NCBI GenBank assembly: GCA_949318235.1
Contig: OX439136.1
Span: forward strand, 5,698,758-5,762,757
From: Ecdyonurus torrentis
Lineage: Eukaryota > Arthropoda > Insecta > Ephemeroptera > Heptageniidae
Length of the DNA: 64,000 nt
Reading direction: 5' to 3'
Below are positions 37,780 through 50,739 of the stretch, in pieces; the stretch's first letter is position 1; each line of letters opens with the position of its first letter. The translations under genes and the position numbers were made by a program. The notes beneath the pieces are model-generated. The model worked only from the letters and a program-made list of their open reading frames with translations, was not told the origin of the DNA and did not search any database.

Positions 37780-38320
37780 ATTAGAGGAGAACCTTAACAA
37801 AGAAGCGACAACCTCAAGTTTTAGGCAGACCCGCAATACATTTATTTTGAAAGTCCCGCTAAAAGTATACCCAAACTTAGGGTGCGTACCGTATTCACTT
37901 GCGAGCGCTGAAAGTGCTGACAAAACGTACCGTATCACCTCTGTCAGCGCTTCACAGCGTTTACCGAAGAGACCCGAACGGGCAACAGCTGATGCTGATA
38001 ACCTCTGCGCGCTGCTGAAGGTAAATAGGTGAGGCGCCTCACAGAGGTCTGGCGTACCGTATTTGCTAGCGCAAAGTATCCAAATTGCTCAGAATTCGTA
38101 CCGTATTGCCACAGCACTGCACAGCGCTCTCATCGAAATACGGTACGCACCCTTAAATGACAGTCGAAATACTTTAAGCCAATGAGAAAGCTCCATTTTT
38201 TTTGGTTAGCCAATCATTTAGCTTAAAAATTTGGGTACTTTTAGCGGGCCTTTCAAAACAGAAGTATTGCGGGTTTGCCTAAAACATGAGATTGTCGCTT
38301 CTCTGTTAAGGTTCTCTAAT
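37780..38320. mobile_element. Outer MITE with ~95-bp inverted ends, host of a nested element
   Basis: The left end ATTAGAGGAGAACCTTAACA, then AGCGACAACCTC and GACCCGCAATAC, is repeated inverted at the right end (GTATTGCGGGTTTGCC ... TGTTAAGGTTCTCTAAT). The arms differ at several positions and by small indels. ATT on both sides is a possible 3-bp duplication. The interior is interrupted by the element at 37880-38152. A 61-codon frame over the junction is spurious. Confidence 0.75.
37880..38152. mobile_element. Nested PIF/Harbinger-like MITE, 273 bp
   Basis: Perfect inverted ends GGGTGCGTACCGTATT / AATACGGTACGCACCC are flanked on both sides by TTA, the 3-bp TWA-type target duplication of PIF/Harbinger elements. 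It is unusually GC-rich for the window. The motif CGTACCGTAT recurs about three more times inside (near 37924, 38052 and 38097), like subterminal transposase-binding repeats (inferred). It inserted into the outer MITE after that element was in place. Confidence 0.8.
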
Positions 38321-39167
38321 ATTATTGCACAAAGCTGCATACTGAAAACATATTACGACAAAGTGAATGGTGCATATTATATACTTGATTAAATTCAGGC
38401 TTTGTACAGTACAATACTGCATAACACGTGTGCACACGTATATAGGCATTAGGAAGTGCATCTCTCTCTCTCTCTCTCTCGCTCTCTGTACACATAGATG
38501 CAAATACAAATCTAATCACAATATTTCCGTAGCTCAATCAACTGTAATCTCATATTAATTAACCATATTATGTACATATTGCACTATATGTATTGTTCAA
38601 CTATCATATAATATGTACTTGATAATTAATTATATAAAATCTGATTTCATGGATATTAATCATAGCAATTTATTATATATATATTATAAAAAGGGTATAA
38701 ATATAGGGTATAATTAAATTATATTCCAATACTGTATTATATTTTTTAATTAAAATTTTACTATAGTTTATAATTATATTGAAGATTTTATTATATTTAC
38801 GTTTCATGACTTGTTAATATACAGTGTATAGAAAATGTCATTAGTCATTACACATACTGAAAATACAAAGTTTATATAGTTGAGTTAATTAGTAGAGTTA
38901 AAAAGTGATTCATTTCATGCATTAGTTGTCTCTATACAACTCTTTTCACAAAAAGTAATACGTTAGTGCATTCAATAGCATGGATAAAAACGAATAAGTT
39001 TTTGTGGGAGGAGCTGTATATAATGCAATGCATATCAAATACAATACTTGGATTTGAACCTCAAATTAAAGTGGGAAATCAGCTATACTGCGGTGAAATT
39101 TAACAAAAAAAGTCGTTAATTAAGAAAAATCTGAAATTTTTACTGTGATATACATTATATTAAAAAA

Positions 39168-39171
<4 letters not shown>

Positions 39172-39205
<34 letters not shown>
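39172..39205. repeat. Oligo(A) tract
   Basis: About 34 A residues. Confidence 0.88.
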
Positions 39206-39211
<6 letters not shown>

Positions 39212-39372
39212 AACATATGTGATAGATTTTAAATTATGCTTTTTTTCGAGTTTTAGTCCCTGTTAAGAGTCCATATTAAATTTAATATTTTTTTCTCTAT
39301 GGTGGTCATGGGATCTGAAAATGTTATAATAATTATATAAATATATTTATATATATGATTTATATTTATATT

Positions 39373-39679
39373 TAGGGTGTATGCGCATGACGTCATATTT
39401 ATTGCGCTTGGAAGCCATACTGGAGTAGTGAATAACATTGCTCAGCATAGGACAAACTTCATTTAAGCCAATTTTCTTTGAAAAATCTGTTAACTTTTTG
39501 TTATTGTAATTATTTTCACATTACTTCACATGCTAATTCAACATATTTACAGCATCAATGCTCTAAAAAATATTGTATAGGGTTTTTAAATTGGCAAAAC
39601 TAGTTATTTTCCTATGCCACCCATGTTATTGAGTTATCCAACATGGCGTCGACTTTAACATGAATGCATAGACCCTATA
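39373..39679 (-). mobile_element. TATAGGGTG-family element, copy C
   Basis: About 307 bp in reverse orientation, starting TAGGGTGTATGCGCATGACG and ending CATGAATGCATAGACCCTATA. All family blocks are present: GCGCTTGGAAGCCATACTGG, ATTGCTCAGCATAGGACAAA and CCCATGTTATTGAGTTATCC. It retains a perfect TGACGTCA at 39388-39395. Confidence 0.85.
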
Positions 39680-40424
39680 GATATTTCTTTGCCTTTGCGC
39701 GTCTGACCCATTCCATTGTGACTCACAATGACTTTATATTAATATTATTACTATATATATAGTACGGAAATGGTCACATCAAATATCAAGTTCGTATAAT
39801 CATGAAAATACAAAGAACAGGTGTTTTATATAAATATAAATAAAATACCTGCACACTTCCATTTATTATATACTATATAATATATGATAGCAATCTTTAT
39901 AAAATAAGAAACATTTAACGATGCTTTTTATATGTTAATTTACGTAATTTTTAACCTTATTACTTTTAAATTACTTTACTAAGGTTCATATTATTATCTT
40001 AAAACTATAGTAATTTAAACTTTACGTACACAATATATATATAAAAGATGTCCTGTGGTTTAATGGATTTGAATTTTCTATGTTTATAGTTTTTCATTAA
40101 CATAGGTATATAGGAGAGTATAATGGTTTATCTAGACTGATATATAGGAGCATATTAGTGTTAAGTACCGTTTATATTGGCTATTTGACAAATAATATTA
40201 TGTGGAAGAGACTATTTATTACGTTAAATTTACGTTAAATTAAGTAATAAAGGAAGTACAAGTCCATTTGAATTGTATATGATTATTTATTATTTGACTG
40301 TATAATTGTATAGTCTTCAATAATGATTTTTTTTTATTGTGTTATAAATATAGAAATAAAAGAAATCATATTTTTAGAACAGAAGTTTAAAATAATAATA
40401 AAAATCATTTTTCTATAAACCCCT

Positions 40425-40690
40425 TGCAAATCCTTGCGATTTTGTCGCCATGTTTGTGGTGTCTAATGCATTATTCAGCATAGGGGAAACATCATTTCTC
40501 ATAATTTTTTCCCACAAAAAGAGTTTATTTCAACTGCACGAATTTTTCTCATATTCTTCAAGCTTATTAGGATCTAGAAATAAGGCTTTGATTGAAGTTT
40601 AAAGCTTCTTTTGCTATTAAAAAAACAACAAAAATGACATTTTTCCTATGCTGGTTTATGTATTCCTGACCAACAAAGTGCAACCAGTCT
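40425..40690 (-). mobile_element. Decayed TATAGGGTG-family relative
   Basis: It shares scattered blocks in the order of copy C: a CGCCATG segment, TTATTCAGCATAGGGGAAAC, CCCACAAAAAG in the position of the AAAGAAAAT block, and TGACATTTTTCCTATGC. No intact ends. The overlapping 63-codon frame on the - strand is not a credible gene. Confidence 0.4.
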
Positions 40691-40954
40691 ATATAGCTTA
40701 ATTTCATTGCCAATCTTTCATGTTTGACATATATATATATTTTTTTGCTATACAGCATTATAGACTAATTACATTAATTATAAATCAGAGTTATAATAAA
40801 AGTTTTTTATGTTGTATTGCATAAATTTTTATATTATTCCAATTAAGCAGCATTTATTTTATATATTAATTAAATTTTTTTAGCATAAAAAGCATAATAA
40901 GCTATTTTATTAGCGCGTTATATAGGATGCTAGCTGCATAAAAAAATTACGCGC

Positions 40955-41180
40955 TAGCGCCATGCTCGCATAAATACATTACCCAGCAAAGGACAAACAT
41001 CTTTTTTAGGCTATTTTCAATGTGCTGTGTTTATCAGCGCATTTTATTATTTTTCTTTAAACAGCTGTAGTTGTATATACGTTTTACGTATATATATATA
41101 TATAAATTGAATTGGCGTAAAATGATACTTGTCAATGCGATTTACTTTCACATATGGCGTCGAAGCGCCTTAAAACTATA
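40955..41180 (-). mobile_element. Second decayed TATAGGGTG-family relative
   Basis: Similarity is limited to ATTACCCAGCAAAGGACAAA followed by a GGCTATTTTC block, and to ATATGGCGTCGAAGCGC at the far end. The ends are not recognisable. An alignment is needed to be sure. Confidence 0.3.
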
Positions 41181-41670
41181 AGTGAAACAAAATCCAATAG
41201 AATTTATCCCATACTGGAGAGGTAGAAGAAAAAAAATACGAGTGCAATACGCGTTATCTAAGTATGCTGTCCAGTTTATAAAAAATATACTTGAAATTTG
41301 CATTTCTTTTTTCCTTCAATCTTATAATCTTTTGGCAAAAACTCATGGTATATTTGATATTTAGTACATAATGTATCCGGTTCCGGTATGAAGATTCCAT
41401 TTCTCATTATTGTAGCTGTAACTAAAAATAAATGTCCTATAATTTTAACGAATTTATTCTGCCAAAAATATTTCATATATCATTCAACATAGAATTAATT
41501 GAAATGAAAACGTTGCGTGATTAAAAACATATAGCTTCAGGAAATAAATTTTAAAATGAGAAGAAAAAAAAAATAGAAACCTAAGACAAACCCTTAATGG
41601 ATGTAAACAATAAAAGTTAATCAGCCACTGGAAAACACTTAAGAAAGAAAAGAGCATTTTAAAAATTAAC

Positions 41671-41697
41671 TAAAAAAAAAAAAAAAAAAAAAAAAAA
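41671..41697. repeat. Oligo(A) tract
   Basis: About 27 A residues. Confidence 0.85.
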
Positions 41698-41954
41698 GGG
41701 ATAAAGAAAATTAAGTATTTCATTTTATGCTAACTTTTATACATGCATGCCTTCATTTCTAAATATTAATATAAAGTTTTTAAAATTTATTACTTTTGTA
41801 TATAAAAATATTATAAATATAAAAAAGTGGGATCAAAAGGAAATACGAGGAAAAAAAACTGGCACCTGCCACTTTTTTTTATTCAGGTAGATTTTTTTTA
41901 AAGCGTTGCCTTGAATATATTTAGGGCTGTTTTAATCCATCAAAAGTGTAAGAG

Positions 41955-41958
<4 letters not shown>

Positions 41959-41995
<37 letters not shown>
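41959..41995. repeat. (GA)n microsatellite
   Basis: About 18 GA units. Confidence 0.93.
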
Positions 41996-41998
<3 letters not shown>

Positions 41999-42306
41999 GT
42001 GTCAGAATGTAGTAAAACTAATCCATCCATCCCTCTTCACCTGCCCAAATTGTCCAATATTATTAAAAATATTATTAATTTTATAATTATACATATTTAA
42101 TAATACGCCTACTAATTTTATATTTTGTGTGTGTGTGTGTGTGTGTTACAAGAAGTGTTGTTATTTTAAATGGTATATAATGTAATCAAAATTTTTAATT
42201 AATTTTGTATTAATTAGATGTGAAAGTTTAAAATTTTGAAGTAGAAAAAAATACGATCAAAAATGTTACGTGTAGGTATATTAATTTGGATCAAAAAGTT
42301 CTTGCA

Positions 42307-42351
42307 TCTCTCTCTCTCTCTCTCTCTCCTTCCCTCTCTCTCTCTCTCTCT
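42307..42351. repeat. (TC)n microsatellite, interrupted
   Basis: Two TC blocks separated by CCTTCC. Confidence 0.92.
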
Positions 42352-42642
42352 ATACATAATATTTTATTTAATGATGTAACTATATGCAGTAGGTTGTGTT
42401 TGATGTTACTAAAATATTTTTTTTCTTTCATATTTAAAGTATATAACATCAATTATTTACTAAATGTTACAGCTAAATATTTAAAAATAAAGTACATAAT
42501 CTGCACAAGGTATATTTATCAATTCTAGAATTTGTCATAAACAATATTTAGAATATTTATAGAAATTAATTTAAAGTCACTTTCAAAATATGTGAAGATC
42601 CAAAAAAAATTAATGGAAACAAAGCGAAACATCTGAGAGAGA

Positions 42643-42680
<38 letters not shown>

Positions 42681-43923
42681 GAAATAAAGACTTTTTCCAC
42701 ATTCATGTATCGTCAAGCACAGTTTTCAATAAATTGATGTATTTTCACAACATTATCAAATATGATAATGATGAAACTAAAAATGCAAATCAATAGTTCA
42801 ATATTTTTTTGACAAGATCAACGCTTATTGTAGTAACACATGTTACTATGAACTGCCTGGGTCAATAAAGAAATCTTAATCTAATCTTTATAATCTTAAT
42901 TAAATGAATTCTTTACAGTATTGCAAACTTCGCAAAAGAGATGCAAGAAAACAAATTCTCTGAAAAAAAAAAGTATATATAATTATAAAAATCAACAATT
43001 TGTCTACAGAAACCAGCAGAATTATTAAAAAAAAAGTGTTCAACTAATTTTTAAACTATATTATATAAATCATATAATATTAATTATAAAATGTTCAAAC
43101 CTGTTGCAGCTATAAGAAAAATGTGTAAAAGATAGTGCAAAACTTAAAACAATATAAGAATTAAGAACTATTATGTATCTTTGCTATACGGTAAGAACAA
43201 ATTAGAGAAAAAAAAATAATAAATAAAAATTATAAAGCATGTAAGTGAGAAATACCATACATATAAAGTTTGAAAATTATACGTCTTTTAACTTGTATAC
43301 AAAGTTGCGAAGTACTTTCATATATTATTATATATGTGTTGAAGATCTTACGCACGTCTTGACTATATATTGTTACATTTGTATACGTGCTGCAGACGAA
43401 AGATAACGTTATACTATATTACCCCCCATATACTCTCTACTTTCATAGAGAATATATTTATTTACCCCTATATGCATGTCAACCTTATTTTAAAGGTAAA
43501 TAAGATTTTTTTTTACTTTTTTTTTTCTTATTATATGTGTTGATCTTATAAGTTGTTGATATTATTTTATCAATAATATGAAAATTTATTTTTAGTTTTT
43601 TATATTGATTAAGTATGGGTATATAATATACTTTTTATTATTGCTTTTTTTTTTTTTTTGCAATCTTTAAAAATATGATAGTTTAAAGAATAGAGAAGAA
43701 TTTTTTGAAATTAAATAAATTTTCTTTAATGTATTATATAAGTAATATCTTATCTTAAATAATATATTTATTAGATCTATAATATCCTATAATTTATTTC
43801 CCTTTGTTTTTATGTTCTTTTTTGTTGTTGTTGTGAAATTGAAATATATATAGTAATTGAAGCCTTTTAGACTGTACTGTATACATACATTTATAAAACT
43901 TAAGAAATATATGTAGAAATAGA

Positions 43924-44205
43924 TATAGGGTGTTTGCATTCATGTTAAAGTCGACGCCATGTTGGATAACTCAATAACATGGGTGGCATAGGAAAAAAAA
44001 TCATTTTGCCAGTTTAAAAAAACTATGCAATATTTTTGAGAGCATTGTTGCTGTAAATATGTTGAATTAGTATCTCATGAAAAAAATAACAAAAACAAAA
44101 AAATTAACCGATTTTCCAAAGAAAATTGGCTTAAATGAAGTTTGTTCTATGCTGAGCAATGTTATATGCACTACTCCAGTATGGCCTCCAAGCGCAATAA
44201 ATAAA
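43924..44205 (+). mobile_element. TATAGGGTG-family element, copy D, 3' truncated
   Basis: About 282 bp. It begins TATAGGGTGTTTGCATTCAT and matches the family through CCAGTATGGCCTCCAAGCGC. It then departs before the right terminal repeat, so the CRE-containing end is missing. Confidence 0.82.
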
Positions 44206-44312
44206 TCCGCAAATATTCTAAACAAATAATGATTCAACTTATTTTTTACCTTAATAGTTATTTTTAGGACATCATAGATACGTCAAGAACTAATCTCTCA
44301 AAAAGTACAAGG

Positions 44313-44351
<39 letters not shown>
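44313..44351. repeat. Oligo(A) tract
   Basis: About 39 A residues. Confidence 0.9.
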
Positions 44352-44352
<1 letters not shown>

Positions 44353-45016
44353 GCGGAAATATCAATAATATTATTACGTCGAAGCATTTATACAATATAT
44401 CAAAAACCTTTATATCGCATTATTATAATTTTCCTCTATGGGTTTATAAGCATGCGGAAATGTAAACAATAAATACAGAGAAATATCAGTATATAAATTC
44501 CATTATCCTATTGTAATAAACAAAAATACGTGATTATATTATAATGTAATAAATAAAATATTTAATATATGTAACCGTAATATGAAGTGAAAATAACATT
44601 TACCTATAACAGAAGTGAGTATATAGAATATAGAAATAAAAATAGCCCTTCCGACAAATAAGTTAATTGTGTCCAATTATACAATCGTGTTCGCACTTCC
44701 TTAAAAAAACAAAAAAAACATTTTTATTGCTTTTCTTGTTTACTTTTTAAAAATGATTTTAATTTTCATCGTATACATATTTATCATCATAAAAAAATAA
44801 AATTGTATTAAAAAAACAAAAACAATAAAACTATTAAAATTAACTTCACATTCTTATTATTGTTTAAAGATATAATATTTTATGTTATCTTTTTTTTTTC
44901 TTTTTAAATTATATTATTATTATTTCATTTTCATTTCTTTTTTAATAAACAATACGTTATAATTCATTTATTTATGTGGCATTGTGTTTAAATTATGTTT
45001 TTTGATATATAATGGG

Positions 45017-45017
<1 letters not shown>

Positions 45018-45082
<65 letters not shown>
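45018..45082. repeat. (TC)n microsatellite
   Basis: About 31 TC units. The complementary (GA)n at 45333-45376 lies 250 bp downstream. Confidence 0.96.
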
Positions 45083-45083
<1 letters not shown>

Positions 45084-45326
45084 GTAGTCGTATAATTCTG
45101 TAAGTTTTTATTAAATAATAATAATAAAAGAATAGAAGATACATAATAATATGAATATTAAAAAAATTAATTTTAAATTTATAGATTTAATTTCATATTA
45201 AAAGTATAAAATAAATTTGTGTGGCAACTGTAACCATTGTTTTAATTGTAACAGTTTTTAGCATTACCTTCATTATATAGTATTCTTGCCAATTGATGTC
45301 ACATTTTTCTTTCTCTATAAGAGAGA

Positions 45327-45332
<6 letters not shown>

Positions 45333-45376
<44 letters not shown>
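45333..45376. repeat. (GA)n microsatellite
   Basis: About 22 GA units. Confidence 0.95.
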
Positions 45377-45380
<4 letters not shown>

Positions 45381-45636
45381 ACTGTACATAATATAATATT
45401 TATAATTTTTCATGTTGCTCTGGTACAAAGTATAGATTTACAAAAGAAAAAAAATGTACCACATTATATATGTTCTTTTCCTAGAAAACCATATAAAGCA
45501 GATTTTTTTATCTTCTTATATTATAACAGTTTTGTATTACATGAAGAAAAAAAAAATATAGCTTTTTAGCAAAAAAGTCCCTGGAGAATTATATATATAT
45601 ATACGAGAAAAACTATTTGAGAATAAATATTTCTTA

Positions 45637-47571
45637 TGGAGCTTTCTAACGAAATGACGGTTGGTTCAAAATTTGACCTTGAGCGAATTACGGCAACAGT
45701 GTCGTGGGGACCAGATTCAAATAAAAGCAATGGATTCCATAGGAGAGCGTATTGATTTTGATTTAATTAAAATAGAAAGAGGTAAAAAGTCGCGGTTTTT
45801 GGTCGTGGTCTGATTAGATGAACATCTAAGCTTTCGATTGATATGATTTTGGCTCCAAAAAATTAATTATTATTAATTAATACAGGTAATTAAAAAATAC
45901 CTTATGAATAGTGCTGATATAAAAATTGTTGTCAATCGAATTTAAAATGAACTAGAATCATGAAAATTGGTACAAAGGTAGATCAATACCTTAGTCATTA
46001 GTTATCAAAAGGTTAATTACCTAACCCACCCCTAAAGGGTGTAAAAGGGGTAGTTAACCCCCGAAAATTAAACTTATCCGATTTCAAAAGTTTTAACGAT
46101 GTTGGTGGGGTAAAGTGACCCGCCTAAGAAGACTGTGATATTAATTTTTGTTAATTTCCACCCCTAACCGACCTAAGGGGTAGTTTACCCTTAAAATTGC
46201 CTCATTTCGAATTTGTAGGTTTTCAACAAAACAAACGTTGTTTCCGGGGTTTCTGAACTTGCTGAAGACAATGGTGCACTCAAAAATTTTCTAGCTTCAA
46301 CCCCTAAAGAGCAAGGGGTAGTTTTAACCCTAATTTCCAATTAAACGAAAATCAAAAATAAAAGTGTGTCATTTCCGGTGAAAAGCAAAGTGCTAAAAAT
46401 ATAAGTGGTAGTTAGAAATTTTTATCTTCCACCCCTAACGTGCTAGGGGGTAGTTTTCACCCTTAAATTAAATTTAAATAAAATCAGGCCATTAAAGTGT
46501 CATTTCTGATGTAAAAAAATATGCTGAAGACGATGGTGAGGTTTAAAAAATTCTATCTTCAACCTCTAGCGCGCTAGGGGTAGTTTCACCCTAATTTTTG
46601 GAATAATTATTATTGACTATAAAGGTGTCGATTCAGGGGTTAAAAATTCTTCTGAAGACGATGGTGTCACTTAGAAATTTTTATCTTCAACCCCTAACCT
46701 GCTAGGGGTAGTTGTTGTTAATATTTTTAATTTAATTACCAAAAAAGCTAAAAACTACCCCCTAGCACGTTAGGGGTGGAAGATAAAAATTTCTAACTAC
46801 CACTTATATTTTTAGCACTTTGCTTTTCACCTGAAATGACACACTTTTATTTTTGATTTTCGTTTAATTGGAAATTAGGGTTAAAACTACCCCTTGCTCT
46901 TTAGGGGTTGAAGCTAGAAAATTTTTGAGTGCACCATTGTCTTCAGCAAGTTCAGAAACCCCGGAAACAACGTTTGTTTTGTTGAAAACCTACAAATTCG
47001 AAATGAGGCAATTTTAAGGGTAAACTACCCCTTAGGTCGGTTAGGGGTGGAAATTAACAAAAATTAATATCACAGTCTTCTTAGGCGGGTCACTTTACCC
47101 CACCAACATCGTTAAAACTTTTGAAATCGGATAAGTTTAATTTTCGGGGGTTAACTACCCCTTTTACACCCTTTAGGGGTGGGTTAGGTAATTAACCTTT
47201 TGATAACTAATGACTAAGGTATTGATCTACCTTTGTACCAATTTTCATGATTCTAGTTCATTTTAAATTCGATTGACAACAATTTTTATATCAGCACTAT
47301 TCATAAGGTATTTTTTAATTACCTGTATTAATTAATAATAATTAATTTTTTGGAGCCAAAATCATATCAATCGAAAGCTAAGATGTTCATCTAATCAGAC
47401 CACGACCGAAAACCGCGACTTTTTACCTCTTTCTATTTTAATTAAATCAAAATCAATACGCTCTCCTATGCAATCCATTGCTTTTATTTGAATCTGGTCC
47501 CCACGACACTGTTGCCGTAATTCGCTCAAGGTCAAATTTTGAGCCAACCGTCATTTCGTTAGAAAGCTCCA
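45637..47571. mobile_element. Large foldback element with tandem-repeat core, ~1.94 kb
   Basis: Two ~821-bp arms (45637-46457 and 46751-47571) are reverse complements with only about half a dozen mismatches noticed by eye, around a 293-bp spacer. Termini are TGGAGCTTTCTAACGAAATG. The inner part of the left arm and the spacer hold about six ~130-bp tandem units, each with a ACCCCTAANNNGCTAGGGGT-type block followed by AGTTT. These blocks start near 46028, 46161, 46301, 46432, 46562 and 46691. Each is itself a short palindrome. No open reading frame. TTA abuts both termini as a possible 3-bp duplication. The architecture recalls foldback (FB/Galileo-like) elements with tandemly repeated long inverted ends, but this is by architecture only. 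Confidence 0.85.
46028..46710. repeat. ~130-bp tandem repeat units with an ACCCCTA/TAGGGGT palindrome
   Basis: Spacings between successive ACCCCTAA-type blocks are about 133, 140, 131, 130 and 129 bp. Units share TGAAGACRATGGTG, then AAATTTTTATCTTCAACCCC and TAGGGGTAGTTT. The three 5' units lie in the left arm and are mirrored in the right arm. The last ones occupy the spacer. Confidence 0.8.
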
Positions 47572-47580
47572 TTATGAGTA

Positions 47581-47583
<3 letters not shown>

Positions 47584-47611
<28 letters not shown>
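47584..47611. repeat. Oligo(A) tract
   Basis: About 27 A just outside the foldback element. Confidence 0.85.
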
Positions 47612-47614
<3 letters not shown>

Positions 47615-48030
47615 TTAGGGCATAGGTCATTTGAAAGATTTGCAACTTCTCTCTCTCACTCCCCCTCTATCTCTCTGAGTGATTTGCTGATGATTTGTGC
47701 ATATAATAAAAATATTATTTGATATAATTTAATATACAGCTGTTCTGTTATATTATATTATCAAAAACTTTATGATGTTGTATAGAAGTAATATTGTGAT
47801 TATGAATCATGTTTTTATATTTTTATTATGTAGCATGTTTTATTACTATTATATTGCTTTCGTCTTCCGTTTGTTTTTATTTCTTCCAGCCAATCATGCT
47901 TATGGAAATTAGCAGGTGTAGCAGTTTCTAGCATTGTTGCATTTTTTTTTGTCTGTTCTCTCTGTTTCTTTCTACATCTTAGTATATATTATAGGTCTTA
48001 AATTTTATTACTAAATATTTTTGTTGTCTG

Positions 48031-48032
<2 letters not shown>

Positions 48033-48076
<44 letters not shown>
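48033..48076. repeat. (TC)n microsatellite
   Basis: About 22 TC units. Confidence 0.95.
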
Positions 48077-48081
<5 letters not shown>

Positions 48082-48159
48082 TGTGTTTTCTATCGTCGTT
48101 TTTTATTCATTCGGTTTCATTTTGACGAACTCTATCATATATAAATATAATATAAATTT

Positions 48160-48162
<3 letters not shown>

Positions 48163-48237
<75 letters not shown>
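48163..48237. repeat. (TC)n microsatellite
   Basis: About 37 TC units. Confidence 0.96.
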
Positions 48238-48238
<1 letters not shown>

Positions 48239-48626
48239 TTTTTTTCTTTTTCAAATGACGTTTCATATGCGGTATATATATTAAAAATATATTCAGTCAT
48301 CTAAAAAAATGTGCTATTGATAAATAACCTAGAGAAAAAGTTATTGTTCAAAAAACACTATATATATACACTATTGTAAAAAATGTTTTTATTTACAGTA
48401 AAAAAATGTTCATACACTGCATATGAAAGATTGAATAGCGTGAAAAAAGCAAAATAATAGTTACAAAAAATTGGATTGATGTTAATGTTTTTTGTTTTTT
48501 TTATTGTAAAAAAACAATAGAAATAATAATAATAAAACTTTATATTGTATATAGAGTTTGCTCTATTTTTTTTTTAATAATTTTAAAATATGGAAACAAT
48601 AAATAATATTAGTCATATGTAAAATT

Positions 48627-48630
<4 letters not shown>

Positions 48631-48685
<55 letters not shown>
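48631..48685. repeat. (GA)n microsatellite
   Basis: About 27 GA units, complementary to the (TC)n 400 bp upstream. Confidence 0.96.
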
Positions 48686-48688
<3 letters not shown>

Positions 48689-49165
48689 TTTTACATAAAA
48701 TATATCAGAGTTGATAAAAATATAGTTTACATTTTTTTTAATATTATATATTTACTGCCATAATTCAATTTATGGCGTTGAAAAATTATATAAAAATACA
48801 AATTTTGTTTATTTATATACGATAAATATGATTTTGAAAATAACCCTATGTTCATTAATAACAATTAATTATCATTATAAATATAGATAAAAAAAATGAA
48901 TTAATGTTTTTTTTTTCCTGTTTTGTTACATGTTATATGACATTAATAATTTGACCAATAAATTACGTATAAAAATAAAATATTACATTTTAGCTACATG
49001 CACTTCATTTTTAAATATATCTTGTTTATTTTTATATTTTGTAGATTTTCTTTTTATTTTGATATATTTTCTAATATTAATAATAAATTTAAAAAATTTA
49101 ATAAATTATAAAGAAATTTTCAATAAAAATTAAAATGATTTAAAAGTGGTATAAAATTTGAAATT

Positions 49166-49171
<6 letters not shown>

Positions 49172-49261
<90 letters not shown>

Positions 49262-49262
49262 T
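49172..49262. repeat. (TA)n microsatellite
   Basis: About 45 TA units with one TG. Confidence 0.96.
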
Positions 49263-49413
49263 ACTTGTAATTATAACAAACTTTAATTTAATTTAAATAT
49301 ACATATATACATATACATATGTACGTTATATATACATATAAAAAATGGGAAAAAAGAAAAAAAAATTCCAAGAAAAATATAATAAAGCTTGTATTTTCTA
49401 CAATGTCTATTTT

Positions 49414-49417
<4 letters not shown>

Positions 49418-49457
<40 letters not shown>
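49418..49457. repeat. Oligo(A) tract
   Basis: About 40 A residues. Confidence 0.9.
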
Positions 49458-49458
<1 letters not shown>

Positions 49459-49839
49459 ATTAAAATAATATTAAATTAAATTTTTTAATATAAAGAAATG
49501 TAATATAAAGAAAATGGCTTATTTTACATTAAAAATGTCGACATTTCATTTGTACATATGTAGGGTACGCTTTTTCCTTCCTTTTCTTCTTCATCTTTTT
49601 ATTATTATTAAAAGAAAAAAATGAAGATTTAAATTTAAATTCAGGTAATAATGTAGATATTTTATTGGTTGGATTGTGCTGCATTTCTTTTGTTTTTATT
49701 TTTATTTCTTCATATATATATATATATTATATACATACACACACACACACACATATAATGCATTGTAATATCGTTTTGTAATATGAAAGGAAAGGATATA
49801 CGTTTTGAAAAATAAATAGCATAATTGCAATATGCACAC

Positions 49840-50129
49840 TCTAAAAATTGGTGCATTACTTTTGTTACGAATCCTAACTTATTTAAGATAATCACTTTTA
49901 AGTTATTATGAGTAGCTAAAATAATGCATTTTAGCACGTTATTAAATATAGCTAATTTAAGTTTTTTATAGTTTTTTTTAAGCTATTTCAAGTTAAATTA
50001 GCTATTTTTAATAATTTGCTAAAATGCATTATTTTAGCTACTCGTAATAACTTAAAACTAAAAGTGTATATATTATCTTAAATAAGTTAGGATTCGTAAC
50101 TAAAGTAATGCATCAATTTTTTAGACTCT
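49840..50129. mobile_element. Palindromic MITE, ~290 bp
   Basis: The arms begin TCTAAAAATTGGTGCATTAC and, inverted from the right, TCTAAAAAATTGATGCATTA. Both continue through GTTACGAATCCTAACTTATT and GAGTAGCTAAAATAATGCAT to a short AT-rich centre near 49965-49990. There is a ~10-bp indel between the arms. Non-coding. The target duplication is unclear. Confidence 0.8.
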
Positions 50130-50555
50130 GCAATCAATATTATCTTACCAAAATTAAATTGCTGTGCTTAAAAATAAATAACATTAAAATGTCGTGCAAA
50201 ATGTACTGTATATTGAGGGAAAAGAAAAAAAAGTTTTTATTTATTTACTGCTTCTTAATCTAAATTAACAAAAATATAGATTTTTAATGGAGCCTAATTA
50301 GACTCCCTTTAATATATATAATATCAACAACAAAAAAAATTTTTTTTTATTATTTTGGTATATATATATAAATTTAACTTTTATTCACCATCAGAAAAAT
50401 AACGTTAATTGAATTTTTTTTTTATTTCTTCTTTCAATTTTTCTAATTAAATCTTTATTGTACAGAGAATTATAAAATTAGTTAAAACATTTTCAAAGAG
50501 AGGTTAATATAAATATAAACTGAGGAAAAAAACTGAAAAGAGATAATTAACAACT

Positions 50556-50739
<184 letters not shown>

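Noticed and set aside
37847..38032. 61-codon frame in a GC-richer patch
   Set aside because: It runs from the outer MITE into the nested MITE, so it is a junction artefact.
41865..41895. CTTTTTTTTATTCAG|GTAGATT
   Set aside because: Good pyrimidine tract but a poor donor (GTAGAT) and no downstream donor.
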